Shown: positions 9,976 to 18,128 of the stretch, piece by piece
Layout: every line of letters begins with the position of its first letter
Numbering within the stretch: position 1 is the stretch's first letter
Assembly: GCA_015056255.1 (NCBI GenBank)
Contig: SVGP01000016.1
Span: 1 to 64,000 of the forward strand
Reading direction: 5' to 3'
DNA: 64,000 nucleotides
Origin: Clostridiales bacterium
Lineage (GTDB): Bacteria; Bacillota; Clostridia; Christensenellales; Aristaeellaceae
The notes under the pieces: generated by a model
Seen by the model: only the letters and a program-made list of their open reading frames with translations
What the model was told of the DNA's origin: nothing
Database searches by the model: none
Position numbers and translations under genes: made by a program

Positions 9976-12056
9976 ACGACAATATCCATTTCAACGGGCT
10001 TTGCGCCAAGGCGCTCGCAGCTGACCGCGTCCGGCTGGCTGCCGCCGACAAACAGGCGGAAATGGCGGCCGGCCTTGATTCTGCGTCCGTCGTCGGTCAC
10101 GCACTCAAAGGCGGACTTGGGAAGCGGCAGAAGCACGCGCTTTTCTTCGCCCGGCGCAAGATGCACGCGGCCAAAGGCGCACAGCGAGTAATTGAGGCCA
10201 TGGCTGTCAAACTCGAGGGGTTTGATATAAACCTGAACGATTTCCTCCGCGTCCATCTCGCCCATGTTTCTGACCCTTACGCTGACCGCACTTCTCTCCT
10301 CGTGATACTGGCCGTCGGAGTAGCGATACTGGTTGTAGGAAAGGCCGAAACCGAAAGGATACAGCGCCTCGCCCTTGAAGTAGCGATAGGTGCGGTTTTC
10401 CATGGAATAATCCTCAAACGGGGGTAGGTCTTCAACCGACTTATAGAAGGTAACGGGCAGCTTGCCGGAGGGAGCAACTTTGCCAAACAGAATGTCGGCA
10501 AGCGCCGTTCCGCCGGCCTGACCGGGATACCACGCCTGAACGATGGCGTTTCCTTCCTCAACGCGCAGCGCGCTTCCGGAAGCGATGACGGTGATATAGG
10601 GCTTTCCGGTGGAGGCGACGGCGTCGATGAGTCTTCTCTGGGCGAGGGGCAGCTCGAGGTCGTTTTTGTCGCCCGAGGAATATTCGTTTCCGGTGTCGCC
10701 CTGCTCGCCCTCAATCGTCGCGTCAAGACCCAGAACCAGAATGGTCACGTCGCTCATTTCAGCGGCCTGCCTGGCTTCGGCTAAGAGATCGCCCTCCATG
10801 TGAAGGCCGGTGGTGGACTTTTTATAAAGGTGAGATCCCATGCCGTAATTGACCTTTACGCCGGCTTCCCTGCACGCGTTTCTGATGCCCTCAAGGAAGG
10901 TGACATAGCGGGAAGAAGTTCCTGAGTAGTTGCCCTCAAGCGCTGCAATGCTGTTGGCGTTCGGGCCGAGCACGGCGACGGATTTAAGACGGTTGATGTT
11001 CAAAGGCAGAATGCCGTCGTTCTTTAAAAGCACCATCGTGCGCTGCGCAGTCTTAAGCGCAAGCTCCGCATGCTTTTCGCAGTCGTTCATCTCGTAAGGA
11101 ATCTGGTTGTAGGGATTATTTTCGTCAAACATACCCAGGAGATAGCGGCAGGTGAAGGCGCGCTCGCAGGCGAGGGTGATGTCGTCTTCCGTGATTCTGC
11201 CCTCCTGAAGCGCCTGCAGGATCATGATGTAGGTGTTTCCGCAGTTGATGTCGCAGCCGTTTTTGAGCGCGAGCGCAGCGCTTTCGGGCGCGGTGTCGGT
11301 GATCTTGTGATACATGTGGAAGTCGGCAATTGCCCAGCAGTCGGATACAAAGTGGCCTTCAAAGCCCCAAAGGCCGCGCAGGATCTCGCCCATCAAGCGA
11401 CTGTGACCGCAGCAGGGCTCGCCGTTGGTGCGGTTGTACGCGCCCATCACGGCCTCAACTCCCGCCTCCTTGACCGCGGCTTCAAACGCGGGGAGATAGG
11501 TGTCCCAAAGGTCGTATTCGGAGGCGACAGCGTCAAACTCATGCCTCAGCGCCTCAGGGCCGGAATGCACGGCGTAGTGCTTGGCGCAAGCGGCGACCTT
11601 CATGTATTCACCATTGCCCTGCAGGCCCTTGATAAAGCCGACGCCCATGCGGGAAGTCAGATACGGGTCCTCGCCGTAGGTTTCCTGGCCGCGTCCCCAG
11701 CGGGGATCTCTGAAAATATTGATATTGGGCGACCAGAAGGTCAGGCCCTTATAGATGTCTCTGTCGCCGTGCGCCGCCTGCGCGTTGAACTTGGCGCGGG
11801 CTTCCGTGGAGATGGTTTCAGCGATTTCGAATAAAAGATCTTCGTCAAACAAGGAAGCCATGCCGATGGCCTGCGGGAATACCGTGGCCGTGCCGGCTCT
11901 GGCAACGCCGTGCAGCGCCTCGTTCCACCAGTTGTAGGCGGGAATGCCCAGTCTGTCGATCGCGGGCGCATTGTAGCGAAGCTGAGAAGCCTTTTCTTCC
12001 AGCGTCATCTGACTGACCAGCTGTTTGGCCAAATCTCTTGCGGTATTTCGGTCCAT
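9972..12056 (-). CDS. Glycoside hydrolase family 3 (beta-xylosidase/beta-glucosidase type)
   Basis: 694-residue GH3 enzyme without a signal peptide, so it acts in the cytoplasm on imported oligosaccharides. The N-terminal barrel has YNWWNEALHGVARAG and SPNINIFRDPRWGRGQETYG, typical of the xylosidase/arabinosidase branch. The nucleophile is Asp239 in FVSDCWAI. The second domain carries GLDATIEGEQGD, where the acid/base Glu is expected, and a fibronectin III-like domain closes the protein. The start at 12056 is chosen because GGAGG lies 9 bases upstream; the longer frame (to 12092) runs through that site. It is first in the operon with TraX and M18. Substrate preference for beta-xylosides is inferred from motif style only. 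Confidence 0.92.
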   Translation of the reverse strand: MDRNTARDLAKQLVSQMTLEEKASQLRYNAPAIDRLGIPAYNWWNEALHGVARAGTATVFPQAIGMASLFDEDLLFEIAETISTEARAKFNAQAAHGDRDIYKGLTFWSPNINIFRDPRWGRGQETYGEDPYLTSRMGVGFIKGLQGNGEYMKVAACAKHYAVHSGPEALRHEFDAVASEYDLWDTYLPAFEAAVKEAGVEAVMGAYNRTNGEPCCGHSRLMGEILRGLWGFEGHFVSDCWAIADFHMYHKITDTAPESAALALKNGCDINCGNTYIMILQALQEGRITEDDITLACERAFTCRYLLGMFDENNPYNQIPYEMNDCEKHAELALKTAQRTMVLLKNDGILPLNINRLKSVAVLGPNANSIAALEGNYSGTSSRYVTFLEGIRNACREAGVKVNYGMGSHLYKKSTTGLHMEGDLLAEARQAAEMSDVTILVLGLDATIEGEQGDTGNEYSSGDKNDLELPLAQRRLIDAVASTGKPYITVIASGSALRVEEGNAIVQAWYPGQAGGTALADILFGKVAPSGKLPVTFYKSVEDLPPFEDYSMENRTYRYFKGEALYPFGFGLSYNQYRYSDGQYHEERSAVSVRVRNMGEMDAEEIVQVYIKPLEFDSHGLNYSLCAFGRVHLAPGEEKRVLLPLPKSAFECVTDDGRRIKAGRHFRLFVGGSQPDAVSCERLGAKPVEMDIVV

Positions 12057-12145
12057 AATCCTTATCCTCCCGTGTTTATGTATATAAGGCATACCATAAA
12101 TTCCCGTGGAAGAAGGCGCATTCGCCCTCTTTATCGCATAATATC

Positions 12146-12174
12146 ATTTTACAATATTCGCACCCAACTGTCAA
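12146..12174 (-). promoter_or_regulatory. Promoter of the GH3-TraX-M18 operon
   Basis: Minus-strand TTGACA (12169-12174), 17 bases, TAAAAT (12146-12151). It is placed back to back with the tcdA promoter. Confidence 0.75.
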
Positions 12175-12186
12175 TCATATGAGCGA

Positions 12187-12216
12187 TTGACAAGAAGTAT
12201 GAATTTAGCGCATAAT
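12187..12216 (+). promoter_or_regulatory. Promoter of tcdA
   Basis: TTGACA (12187-12192), 18 bases, CATAAT (12211-12216), about 25 bases before the start codon. Only 12 bases separate its -35 box from the opposing one; together they form the inverted repeat TGTCAATC/GATTGACA. Confidence 0.75.
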
Positions 12217-12241
12217 ATAGACAAATAAATGAGGTGATATC

Positions 12242-12934
12242 ATGGAAACTTGGCAGGAAAGAACCATTCGCATGGTAGGAACGGATGCGGTTTCACGTTT
12301 GAACCGCACGCGCGTGGCGGTTTTTGGTCTTGGCGGCGTGGGGTCTTATACGGCGGAGGCGCTTGTCCGCGCAGGCATAGGCACGGTTTTATTTGTGGAC
12401 AGCGAAGAGGTGGATGTGACCAACATCAACCGCCAATTGATCGCAACGCGCGAAACCATTGGACAATCCAAGGTGGAATGCGCGAAAAAACGAGCCCTGT
12501 CCATAAACCCAAGTCTCAACATTCAGACCAAACAGATCTTTTTTTCAAAGGAAACCGCCAATGAAATCGATTTTTCGGCATTTGACTGCGTGGCGGACTG
12601 CATAGATTCCGTATCTGCAAAAATTCTTCTGATTGAAAAGGCAAAGGCGGCGAACGCATATATTGTGAGCTGCATGGGAACCGGCAACAAGCTGGATCCC
12701 ACGCGCTTTAAAGTCGCCGATATCGAAAAAACCGATGTCTGCCCCTTGGCCAGAGTCATGCGAAGGGAGCTTAAAAAGCGAAACGTCAAAAACGTAAGGT
12801 GCGTCTACTCGGACGAATTGCCCGTAAAGCCTGACGGCGATGCGCGCGTTCCAAGCTCCATCTCCTTCGTGCCCGGCGCGGCAGGACTGATTCTGGCGGG
12901 CGAAATCATTAAGCATATTATGAGTGAGGCTTAG
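12242..12934 (+). CDS. tcdA: tRNA threonylcarbamoyladenosine dehydratase
   Basis: E1-like (ThiF/MoeB fold) enzyme that cyclises t6A37 of ANN-decoding tRNAs to ct6A using ATP. The 230-residue product has the nucleotide-binding loop GLGGVGS at residues 29-35, the adenylation signature VDVTNINRQLIATRETIGQSKVE, and a C-terminal FVPGAAGLILAGEIIKHI typical of TcdA/YgdL. A GAGGTGAT ribosome binding site precedes the ATG. It is a single-gene unit with its own promoter and ends at a short palindromic terminator. No CsdA/CsdE partner is seen nearby. Confidence 0.93.
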   Translation: METWQERTIRMVGTDAVSRLNRTRVAVFGLGGVGSYTAEALVRAGIGTVLFVDSEEVDVTNINRQLIATRETIGQSKVECAKKRALSINPSLNIQTKQIFFSKETANEIDFSAFDCVADCIDSVSAKILLIEKAKAANAYIVSCMGTGNKLDPTRFKVADIEKTDVCPLARVMRRELKKRNVKNVRCVYSDELPVKPDGDARVPSSISFVPGAAGLILAGEIIKHIMSEA

Positions 12935-12944
12935 CCAAAGAAAA

Positions 12945-12968
12945 TTACAGACTTCAGTCTTTTTATTT
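12945..12968 (+). terminator. Terminator after tcdA (palindrome family C)
   Basis: The palindrome AGACTTCAGTCT is followed by TTTTATTT, 10 bases after the tcdA stop. It is the first of five similar ACAGAC/GTCTGT palindromes in the window. Confidence 0.65.
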
Positions 12969-12988
12969 AATCACTACAATTATATTTT

Positions 12989-13007
12989 CAGACCATAGTC
13001 TGTTTTT
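12989..13007 (+). terminator. Second short palindrome with T-run after tcdA (family C)
   Basis: CAGAC, loop CATA, GTCTG, then TTTTT. It backs up the terminator 20 bases upstream and has the same core sequence. Confidence 0.55.
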
Positions 13008-13042
13008 AACTTCCCAACCTTGGTACTCACCCCATTTTTTTC

Positions 13043-13149
13043 GGCTCCCTCATCAGAGGGAGCCGATGGAAAACACGGCATTTCAAACATTCAAGCAGAA
13101 AAAACGTATAAAAACGACTCCCTCTGATGAGGGAGCCAATGGAAAACGC
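13043..13149. repeat. Direct pair of GRCTCCCTC hairpins (family B)
   Basis: Two copies of a hairpin unit, GGCTCCCTC-ATCA-GAGGGAGCC and GACTCCCTC-TGAT-GAGGGAGCC. Each is followed by RATGGAAAACRC and they lie in the same orientation about 70 bases apart. They sit between the convergent ends of tcdA and the PurO-like gene. Confidence 0.75.
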
Positions 13150-13156
13150 CGCAGCT

Positions 13157-13870
13157 TTACCTGTTCTTATTAATAATTCTACTCATGCTCTTATGGGTCT
13201 TCAAATCCACGGTTCTGACCCACAGGCTCACCTTGTTTTCCGCGTTCATGTTTTCCCATACGTCTGCAACGATGTCGAAAATCGAGCCGCTCACGGACAC
13301 CTGAATGGGTTCGCCGGAAAATGCAGGCAGGGGATTGGCGTCGAAGGCGCAGGTATGGAGATAATAGCCTGTGCCGGCGGGCAGATTTTCGTATTCATAG
13401 GTATAGCGCCCGACGCTTGCGCCGTAGGGATCCATGCTTTTTACAAGGCTCATTTTGAGATTAAAGCTCTCGCCGTCCATAGTAACAAGACCGGTAAGTC
13501 TCGGCGTAAAGTTTGGCGCGTCCGGGATATAGGAAAGGCTAGAAAGCGCCTCTTCAAAGCTTTTGCCGGAGGAAAGGCTTCCATATATCTGCTCGGTATG
13601 CGAGCCGTTTCCGATAAGCACCTTGTTTTCAAACGCGAGCACCGGCGAATACACAAGCAGCGCCTCGTCGCGCATGGCGGATTTGATAAACGGCTCGATT
13701 TTTACGCCGCCGCCTTCTTCTAAAAACACGCGATTTTTGGTGAGCGGGCTTCTGCCCATAATAAAATATGCGATTACAGCGCTCAGTCCGTCGGCGCTTC
13801 TTCCTGCGATCATGCCGCAGCCCGGGTAACTTACACGTCCGACCGCGCCGCCCAGCGAAATGGCCTTCAT
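13157..13870 (-). CDS. IMP cyclohydrolase-like protein (PurO family)
   Basis: 237-residue protein resembling the archaeal PurO-type IMP cyclohydrolase family, which closes the purine ring of FAICAR to give IMP. Features seen: an N-terminal YPGCGMIAGRSADG segment, YFIMGRSPLTKNRVF, and LIGNGSHTEQIY, all typical of this family. Bacteria normally use the bifunctional PurH, and no other purine gene is nearby, so the role here is open: a stand-alone last step of purine synthesis or a related nucleotide amidohydrolase. A GGAGGTG ribosome binding site lies 8 bases before the ATG. Confidence 0.8.
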   Translation of the reverse strand: MKAISLGGAVGRVSYPGCGMIAGRSADGLSAVIAYFIMGRSPLTKNRVFLEEGGGVKIEPFIKSAMRDEALLVYSPVLAFENKVLIGNGSHTEQIYGSLSSGKSFEEALSSLSYIPDAPNFTPRLTGLVTMDGESFNLKMSLVKSMDPYGASVGRYTYEYENLPAGTGYYLHTCAFDANPLPAFSGEPIQVSVSGSIFDIVADVWENMNAENKVSLWVRTVDLKTHKSMSRIINKNR

Positions 13871-13988
13871 TGGTCAAGCACCTCCATTCATCTTTACAGG
13901 TGTATTTTACCACACAAGGCGCACTTTGTACGCTTTCGTTTTGAAAATGATTCGTTCATTTTGTCTTGCGTTTTTGTTTCGCTTGTTC

Positions 13989-14783
13989 TCAGAGGTTCAG
14001 ATACTCAAGGAACTTCTGAATGTGATCGTCCCAGAATTCCCACGTGTGCGCGCCGGGATCCTCGTCGTATTTGTAGTCGAAGGGATTTCCGGGGAGAGAT
14101 GTAAAGTAGTCGCGGGTGGTGTGGGCAACGTCCAAAAGGAAATCCTTATCTCCGCAGGCGTGGTAGATTCTGGGCGGGGTAAGGCCTTTTTTCAGAATCT
14201 GATCCGCGTTAAAGTACACGTCCTCTTCAGTTCCGGTCAGGTCTCTGTCGCCATGAAGAAGATGCATGCGCTTTTTAAGGGACTCGGAGGGGGCTTTCGG
14301 CATAAGCTCATTTCGGTTCATCGCGCCTGCGGACAGGCAGCCGATCACCGAATAGGTTTCGGGGCAGGCAAGGCCCAGTTTCATCGCACCCGCGCCGCCC
14401 ATGGAAAGGCCGCAGATGAAGTTGTCCTCCCTTTTTTCTGAAAGCGGGAAGAAGGAGCGCATGATGCGCGGAAGCTCTTCGGTGATATAGGTAAAATATT
14501 TGCTTCCGCCGCCGTACGCCATGTTGCCATAGCCGGACAAGTGTCCGTTGGGCATAACGACTGCGAGGCCGACTCTGGACGCATAACGCTCAATCGAGGT
14601 GCGCCTTTGCCAGATGGTGTGGTTATCGCTCATGCCGTGCAGAAGCCATAAAACCTTGTGCTTTCCGCTCTTGGCTTCGGTCTCCATGCCGATTAATTTC
14701 TGGCTGGCTTCGGGAAGAATAACGTCGCAGGACGCGCACATGCCAAGAGAAGAAGCAAAAAAGCCTACATGAATCAGCGCCAT
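13989..14783 (-). CDS. Alpha/beta-hydrolase esterase, second of a tandem pair
   Basis: 264-residue serine esterase of the esterase D/acetyl-esterase (tributyrin esterase) type. The nucleophile Ser sits in GLSMGG, the catalytic Asp in GDKDFLL and the His in DPGAHTWEFWDD. There is no signal peptide, so it is cytoplasmic. The start at 14783 follows AAGGAGGG, 1 base after the stop of its paralogue, so the pair is translationally coupled. The sequence shares LLHGMSDxHTIWQRRTSIERY with the upstream gene but has diverged elsewhere, as expected for an old duplication with possible division of substrates. Deacetylation of acetylated oligosaccharides is a plausible role. Confidence 0.88.
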   Translation of the reverse strand: MALIHVGFFASSLGMCASCDVILPEASQKLIGMETEAKSGKHKVLWLLHGMSDNHTIWQRRTSIERYASRVGLAVVMPNGHLSGYGNMAYGGGSKYFTYITEELPRIMRSFFPLSEKREDNFICGLSMGGAGAMKLGLACPETYSVIGCLSAGAMNRNELMPKAPSESLKKRMHLLHGDRDLTGTEEDVYFNADQILKKGLTPPRIYHACGDKDFLLDVAHTTRDYFTSLPGNPFDYKYDEDPGAHTWEFWDDHIQKFLEYLNL

Positions 14784-14784
14784 A

Positions 14785-15579
14785 TTATTTTCCCTCCTTG
14801 TTTTCAAGCAGCCAGCTTAAAACCGTCTGTACTTTTTCGTCCCAGTATTTCCACTGGTGATCGCCCGGGGATTTTTCATATACGTGCTCGATGCCAAGCT
14901 CGGTTAAGTGCTTGTCCATTCTTTCGTTGTGGCTGAACAGAAAATCCTGCTCGCCGCACCACATATAGAGCTTGGGAATGGGCTTTCCGTTTTCCTTCAA
15001 ATCGCTTGCAGCCTTGAAAAGATCATTGAAGCCGTCCTTGATTTCGTCAGCGGGGCCGAAAACATCCGTCCAATAGCTGGGATTGCCGAGGCCGCCCCAC
15101 CTGACCAGCTGCTCAACATCCAGAGCGCCGGAAAGAGACGCTCCCCAGCCGAAGGTTTCGCTTGCGCGAAGAGCCAGCTTGAATGCGCCGTAGCCGCCCA
15201 TGGAGAGGCCGCAAACAAAGGTGTCCTCGCGCTTGTCGGACATATTCGGGAAGAAGGATCGACAGATGCGCGGAAGCTCCTCCGCGATATAGGTATACCA
15301 TTTCATACCTTCATACATGTCCGTGTACCAGCCCAGCTGGGTCGAGGGCATGACGACCGCGATGCCCTTGTCGGCGACATAGCGCTCGATCGAGGTTCTT
15401 CTCTGCCAGATGGTGTGATCGTCGCTCATACCGTGAAGCAGGTAGAGCGTTTTCCACTTATCAGGGCCTGATTTTCCCTCCATACCGATCTGGCCCACCG
15501 TGTTTTCGGGCAGAATCACGTCCATCTCCACGCACATGCCCAATACATCCGAAAAAAAGTCCACATGTAAAAGCGCCAT
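14785..15579 (-). CDS. Alpha/beta-hydrolase esterase, first of a tandem pair
   Basis: 264-residue paralogue of the gene that follows it. Ser126 lies in the GLSMGG nucleophile elbow, the Asp in GEQDFLFS, and the His in SPGDHQWKYWD. The N-terminal WQRRTSIERY stretch after LLHGMSDDHTI is shared by family members that act on short acyl esters and acetylated sugars. It is cytoplasmic by lack of a signal. It lies 15 bases after the MATE transporter gene, within a minus-strand operon running from the YlbJ-like gene. Confidence 0.88.
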   Translation of the reverse strand: MALLHVDFFSDVLGMCVEMDVILPENTVGQIGMEGKSGPDKWKTLYLLHGMSDDHTIWQRRTSIERYVADKGIAVVMPSTQLGWYTDMYEGMKWYTYIAEELPRICRSFFPNMSDKREDTFVCGLSMGGYGAFKLALRASETFGWGASLSGALDVEQLVRWGGLGNPSYWTDVFGPADEIKDGFNDLFKAASDLKENGKPIPKLYMWCGEQDFLFSHNERMDKHLTELGIEHVYEKSPGDHQWKYWDEKVQTVLSWLLENKEGK

Positions 15580-15594
15580 AGGTATTCCCCCTTC

Positions 15595-16953
15595 TTAGGT
15601 TCTTTCGTCAAGGTATTTCTTTTCCCAGTTTGATTTTTTATAGTAAATCACCATAAGCAGCGAACACAGTATCCATCCCATCGGATAAGCTAGCGCGACC
15701 ACGTAAATGGAATTGAAAATCGTCGAGCACACAAACAGATACAATTGTCTGAACGCCACAAAAGACGCAAGCATGATGACCATGGGGCCGGTGGAAAAGC
15801 CCGCGCCGCGCAGGGAGCCGGCCAGCATCTGATTGACCGCGCACAGGAAATAAAACGGGCTCATCATTCTCAAAAACGTCGCGCCATAATAGAGCACTTC
15901 GCTGTCGCGGTTGAAAAGGCCCACAAGGAAGCGGCTGAAGGAAAGAAGCGGAATGCCGACCACGACGCAGCACACAAACGCCATGAAAAGCGTAATTTTG
16001 ATGCCGCTTTTGGCCCTCTTTACGTCCTTTGCGCCGATATTCTGACCGACAAAGGTGGTTGCGGAGATGGCAAGGCTGTTGATGGGCAAAAGGGCGTACT
16101 GATCGATCTTTCCGTACACCGTCCATCCGGCGGCGCAGCCGCTGCCGAAGGCATTGATATAGCCCTGAACAAACACGTTTGAAATGCTGGTGATCGTCGA
16201 CTGAATGGCGGCGGGCAGGCCGATTCTGATCACGCGTTTTAATATACCCATATGAATGCGAAGCTTACGCCATAAAATGCGATAGGAAGTATGCGTTTTC
16301 GTAAGCGCCAGCATGACCAGCACCGCCGACACAGCCTGCGAAATGATAGTCGCCAACGCAACACCCCTGACTTCCCACTTGAACGCAACTACAAACAAAA
16401 GATCGAGCACAGTGTTAAGCAGCGCAGATACGATCAGAAAATATAATGGGCGCCTGCTGTCGCCCACAGCGCGCATGATGCCGGCTCCAATATTATAGAT
16501 CATCAGTCCGCTGATGCCCATAAAGTAAATATGAAGGTATTCCCTCGCATACGCCTGCATGTCGAGAGGCGTTTTCATCATTTTAATCAGCATGGGAACC
16601 GCGCAAATGCCCATAACCGTACAGATGACGCTGGCAATCAGCGAAAGCGCAATCGTGGTCTGAACGGATTTGGAAACGCCGTCGTCGTCCTTCGCGCCGA
16701 AGTAATTGGAAATGACGACCGTCGCGCCGTTGGCAATGCCGATAAAAAAGCTGACCATCGCATTGATCGGCGCGCCCATCATGCCGACCGCGCCCAGCGC
16801 CTGCTTGTTGACAAAATTGCCCACGACCAGCGTATCGACCGTGTTATACAGAATCTGAAAAATATTTCCAATCAAAAGCGGCAAGGCAAAACGCACGATC
16901 TGTTTCCAGATCACGCCCTCCGTCAAATCGATATCGTTTCTAAGCTTTGCCAT
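15595..16953 (-). CDS. MATE family efflux transporter
   Basis: 452-residue multidrug and toxin extrusion family transporter with twelve expected membrane helices. The N-terminal half has LLIGNIFQILYNTVDTLVVG and the repeat-half signature IGIANGATVVISNYFGA; the C-terminal half has the matching INSLAISATTFVGQNIGAK. These proteins export cationic compounds or metabolites with Na+ or H+. The start at 16953 follows AAGGAAG and overlaps the end of the YlbJ-like gene by 14 bases. The substrate cannot be inferred from sequence. Confidence 0.93.
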   Translation of the reverse strand: MAKLRNDIDLTEGVIWKQIVRFALPLLIGNIFQILYNTVDTLVVGNFVNKQALGAVGMMGAPINAMVSFFIGIANGATVVISNYFGAKDDDGVSKSVQTTIALSLIASVICTVMGICAVPMLIKMMKTPLDMQAYAREYLHIYFMGISGLMIYNIGAGIMRAVGDSRRPLYFLIVSALLNTVLDLLFVVAFKWEVRGVALATIISQAVSAVLVMLALTKTHTSYRILWRKLRIHMGILKRVIRIGLPAAIQSTITSISNVFVQGYINAFGSGCAAGWTVYGKIDQYALLPINSLAISATTFVGQNIGAKDVKRAKSGIKITLFMAFVCCVVVGIPLLSFSRFLVGLFNRDSEVLYYGATFLRMMSPFYFLCAVNQMLAGSLRGAGFSTGPMVIMLASFVAFRQLYLFVCSTIFNSIYVVALAYPMGWILCSLLMVIYYKKSNWEKKYLDERT

Positions 16954-17923
16954 ATTGTTTTCTTCCTTTGTTATTAAATGCATTCCTGATCAAAAAAGCA
17001 AAAAGCGCAAGCGCAAGAAAAGCCGCCGATAAAACCGACAGGGTAAACGCATCCACAGTCACGGAGAACGCGGATACCTTCACCATCCCAATCAGATGCG
17101 AAATACAAAACGCCATTCCGCCCGAAAGCAGCCGAAGCGCAATAAACATGGATTTCCTGATTTCCCGAAGCCCGCACGCAGACAGGCTTTGAAAAATCAC
17201 GCACACCCCGCCAAAGGCGCATAATCCCGCAACAAGATGGCTGTTTCCAAAGCCGGAAAAAACCTCTGCGCCCGTCGAAACCTCAAAAAACGCATACACA
17301 GGTCTTGGAAGCGCACCCAGAAAGACGCTGAAGGCGACCATCCACCCGCAAACGGACAAAACGTTCAAAACCCCGTCCCTGACCGCGCCCGCGCTTTCGG
17401 TTTTGACAGCGCTTTCGGCATGTACCGTTTTTTCGAAAAGCGGAAGCCTTGCAAAGACCGCCGCTGAAATCCACTGGGCCGTCCAGACGCTGATGGCGAT
17501 CCTCACGCCCGTCCACGCATCCGAAAACATACCCTGCCCCACTGCCGAGATCATGAACACAGGGCTAACGCCCGTGGACAGATGAAGCAAGGTGTGCGCC
17601 TGCTTAAGCGTGAAATGCCCGCCGTTCATCCCCCGCCTTACCGCAATCGCTCCGGCAGGCGTTCCCGCAATCATGCCGATGACGGCGCTTGATGAAGACC
17701 CTTGCGGCAAATAAAACAGCCTTTTCAGGATTTTTCCGAAGAAAAATTCATACGCCCTTCGGTTTTCCTCGTCTGTAAACACCGGAAGCAGCGCAAGAAA
17801 CGGAAACATCGCGGGCGCAACCGCCGTATACCAAACGGCCATCGCTTCCCTCGCGCGTAAAATCGCGCCGGCACTGTCCATTAAAAGATAGGCGCACAAA
17901 ACGACCGCAGTCAAAAGACGCAT
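16940..17923 (-). CDS. YlbJ-like nucleoside-recognition (GATE) domain membrane protein
   Basis: 327-residue integral membrane protein. AVAPAMFPFLALLPVF near the N-terminus and the Gly/Ser-rich AGTPAGAIAVRRG segment resemble sporulation membrane protein YlbJ and other GATE-domain proteins. YlbJ is needed for spore development in Bacillus subtilis; in this window only the SpoIID-type protein hints at sporulation. Similarity is moderate and the C-terminal half is less recognisable. GGAGGG lies 7 bases before the ATG. It is first in an operon with the MATE and esterase genes. Confidence 0.6.
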   Translation of the reverse strand: MRLLTAVVLCAYLLMDSAGAILRAREAMAVWYTAVAPAMFPFLALLPVFTDEENRRAYEFFFGKILKRLFYLPQGSSSSAVIGMIAGTPAGAIAVRRGMNGGHFTLKQAHTLLHLSTGVSPVFMISAVGQGMFSDAWTGVRIAISVWTAQWISAAVFARLPLFEKTVHAESAVKTESAGAVRDGVLNVLSVCGWMVAFSVFLGALPRPVYAFFEVSTGAEVFSGFGNSHLVAGLCAFGGVCVIFQSLSACGLREIRKSMFIALRLLSGGMAFCISHLIGMVKVSAFSVTVDAFTLSVLSAAFLALALFAFLIRNAFNNKGRKQYGKA

Positions 17924-18128
17924 GCTGCATCCCTCCCTTTTTTCAGGGCAATTCAGTCAGCATAAGCACGCGACTCACAGGCTCCCTTGGCACAAGGAAA
18001 GCTTTAACGCGTCCCGACATCATTGCCTTTTGGGGAAGGATATGCTCAAAACACGTGATTTTTCACCATTTACGATGGAAACCGGGGCGCTTCGAAGGCA
18101 TTTCGCCCTCAAACCGCCCCGAACATAT

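Noticed and set aside
17980-18003. GGCTCCCTTGGCACAAGGAAAGC as another family B repeat
   Set aside because: Only one short, imperfect arm is present and no matching inverted arm was found nearby.
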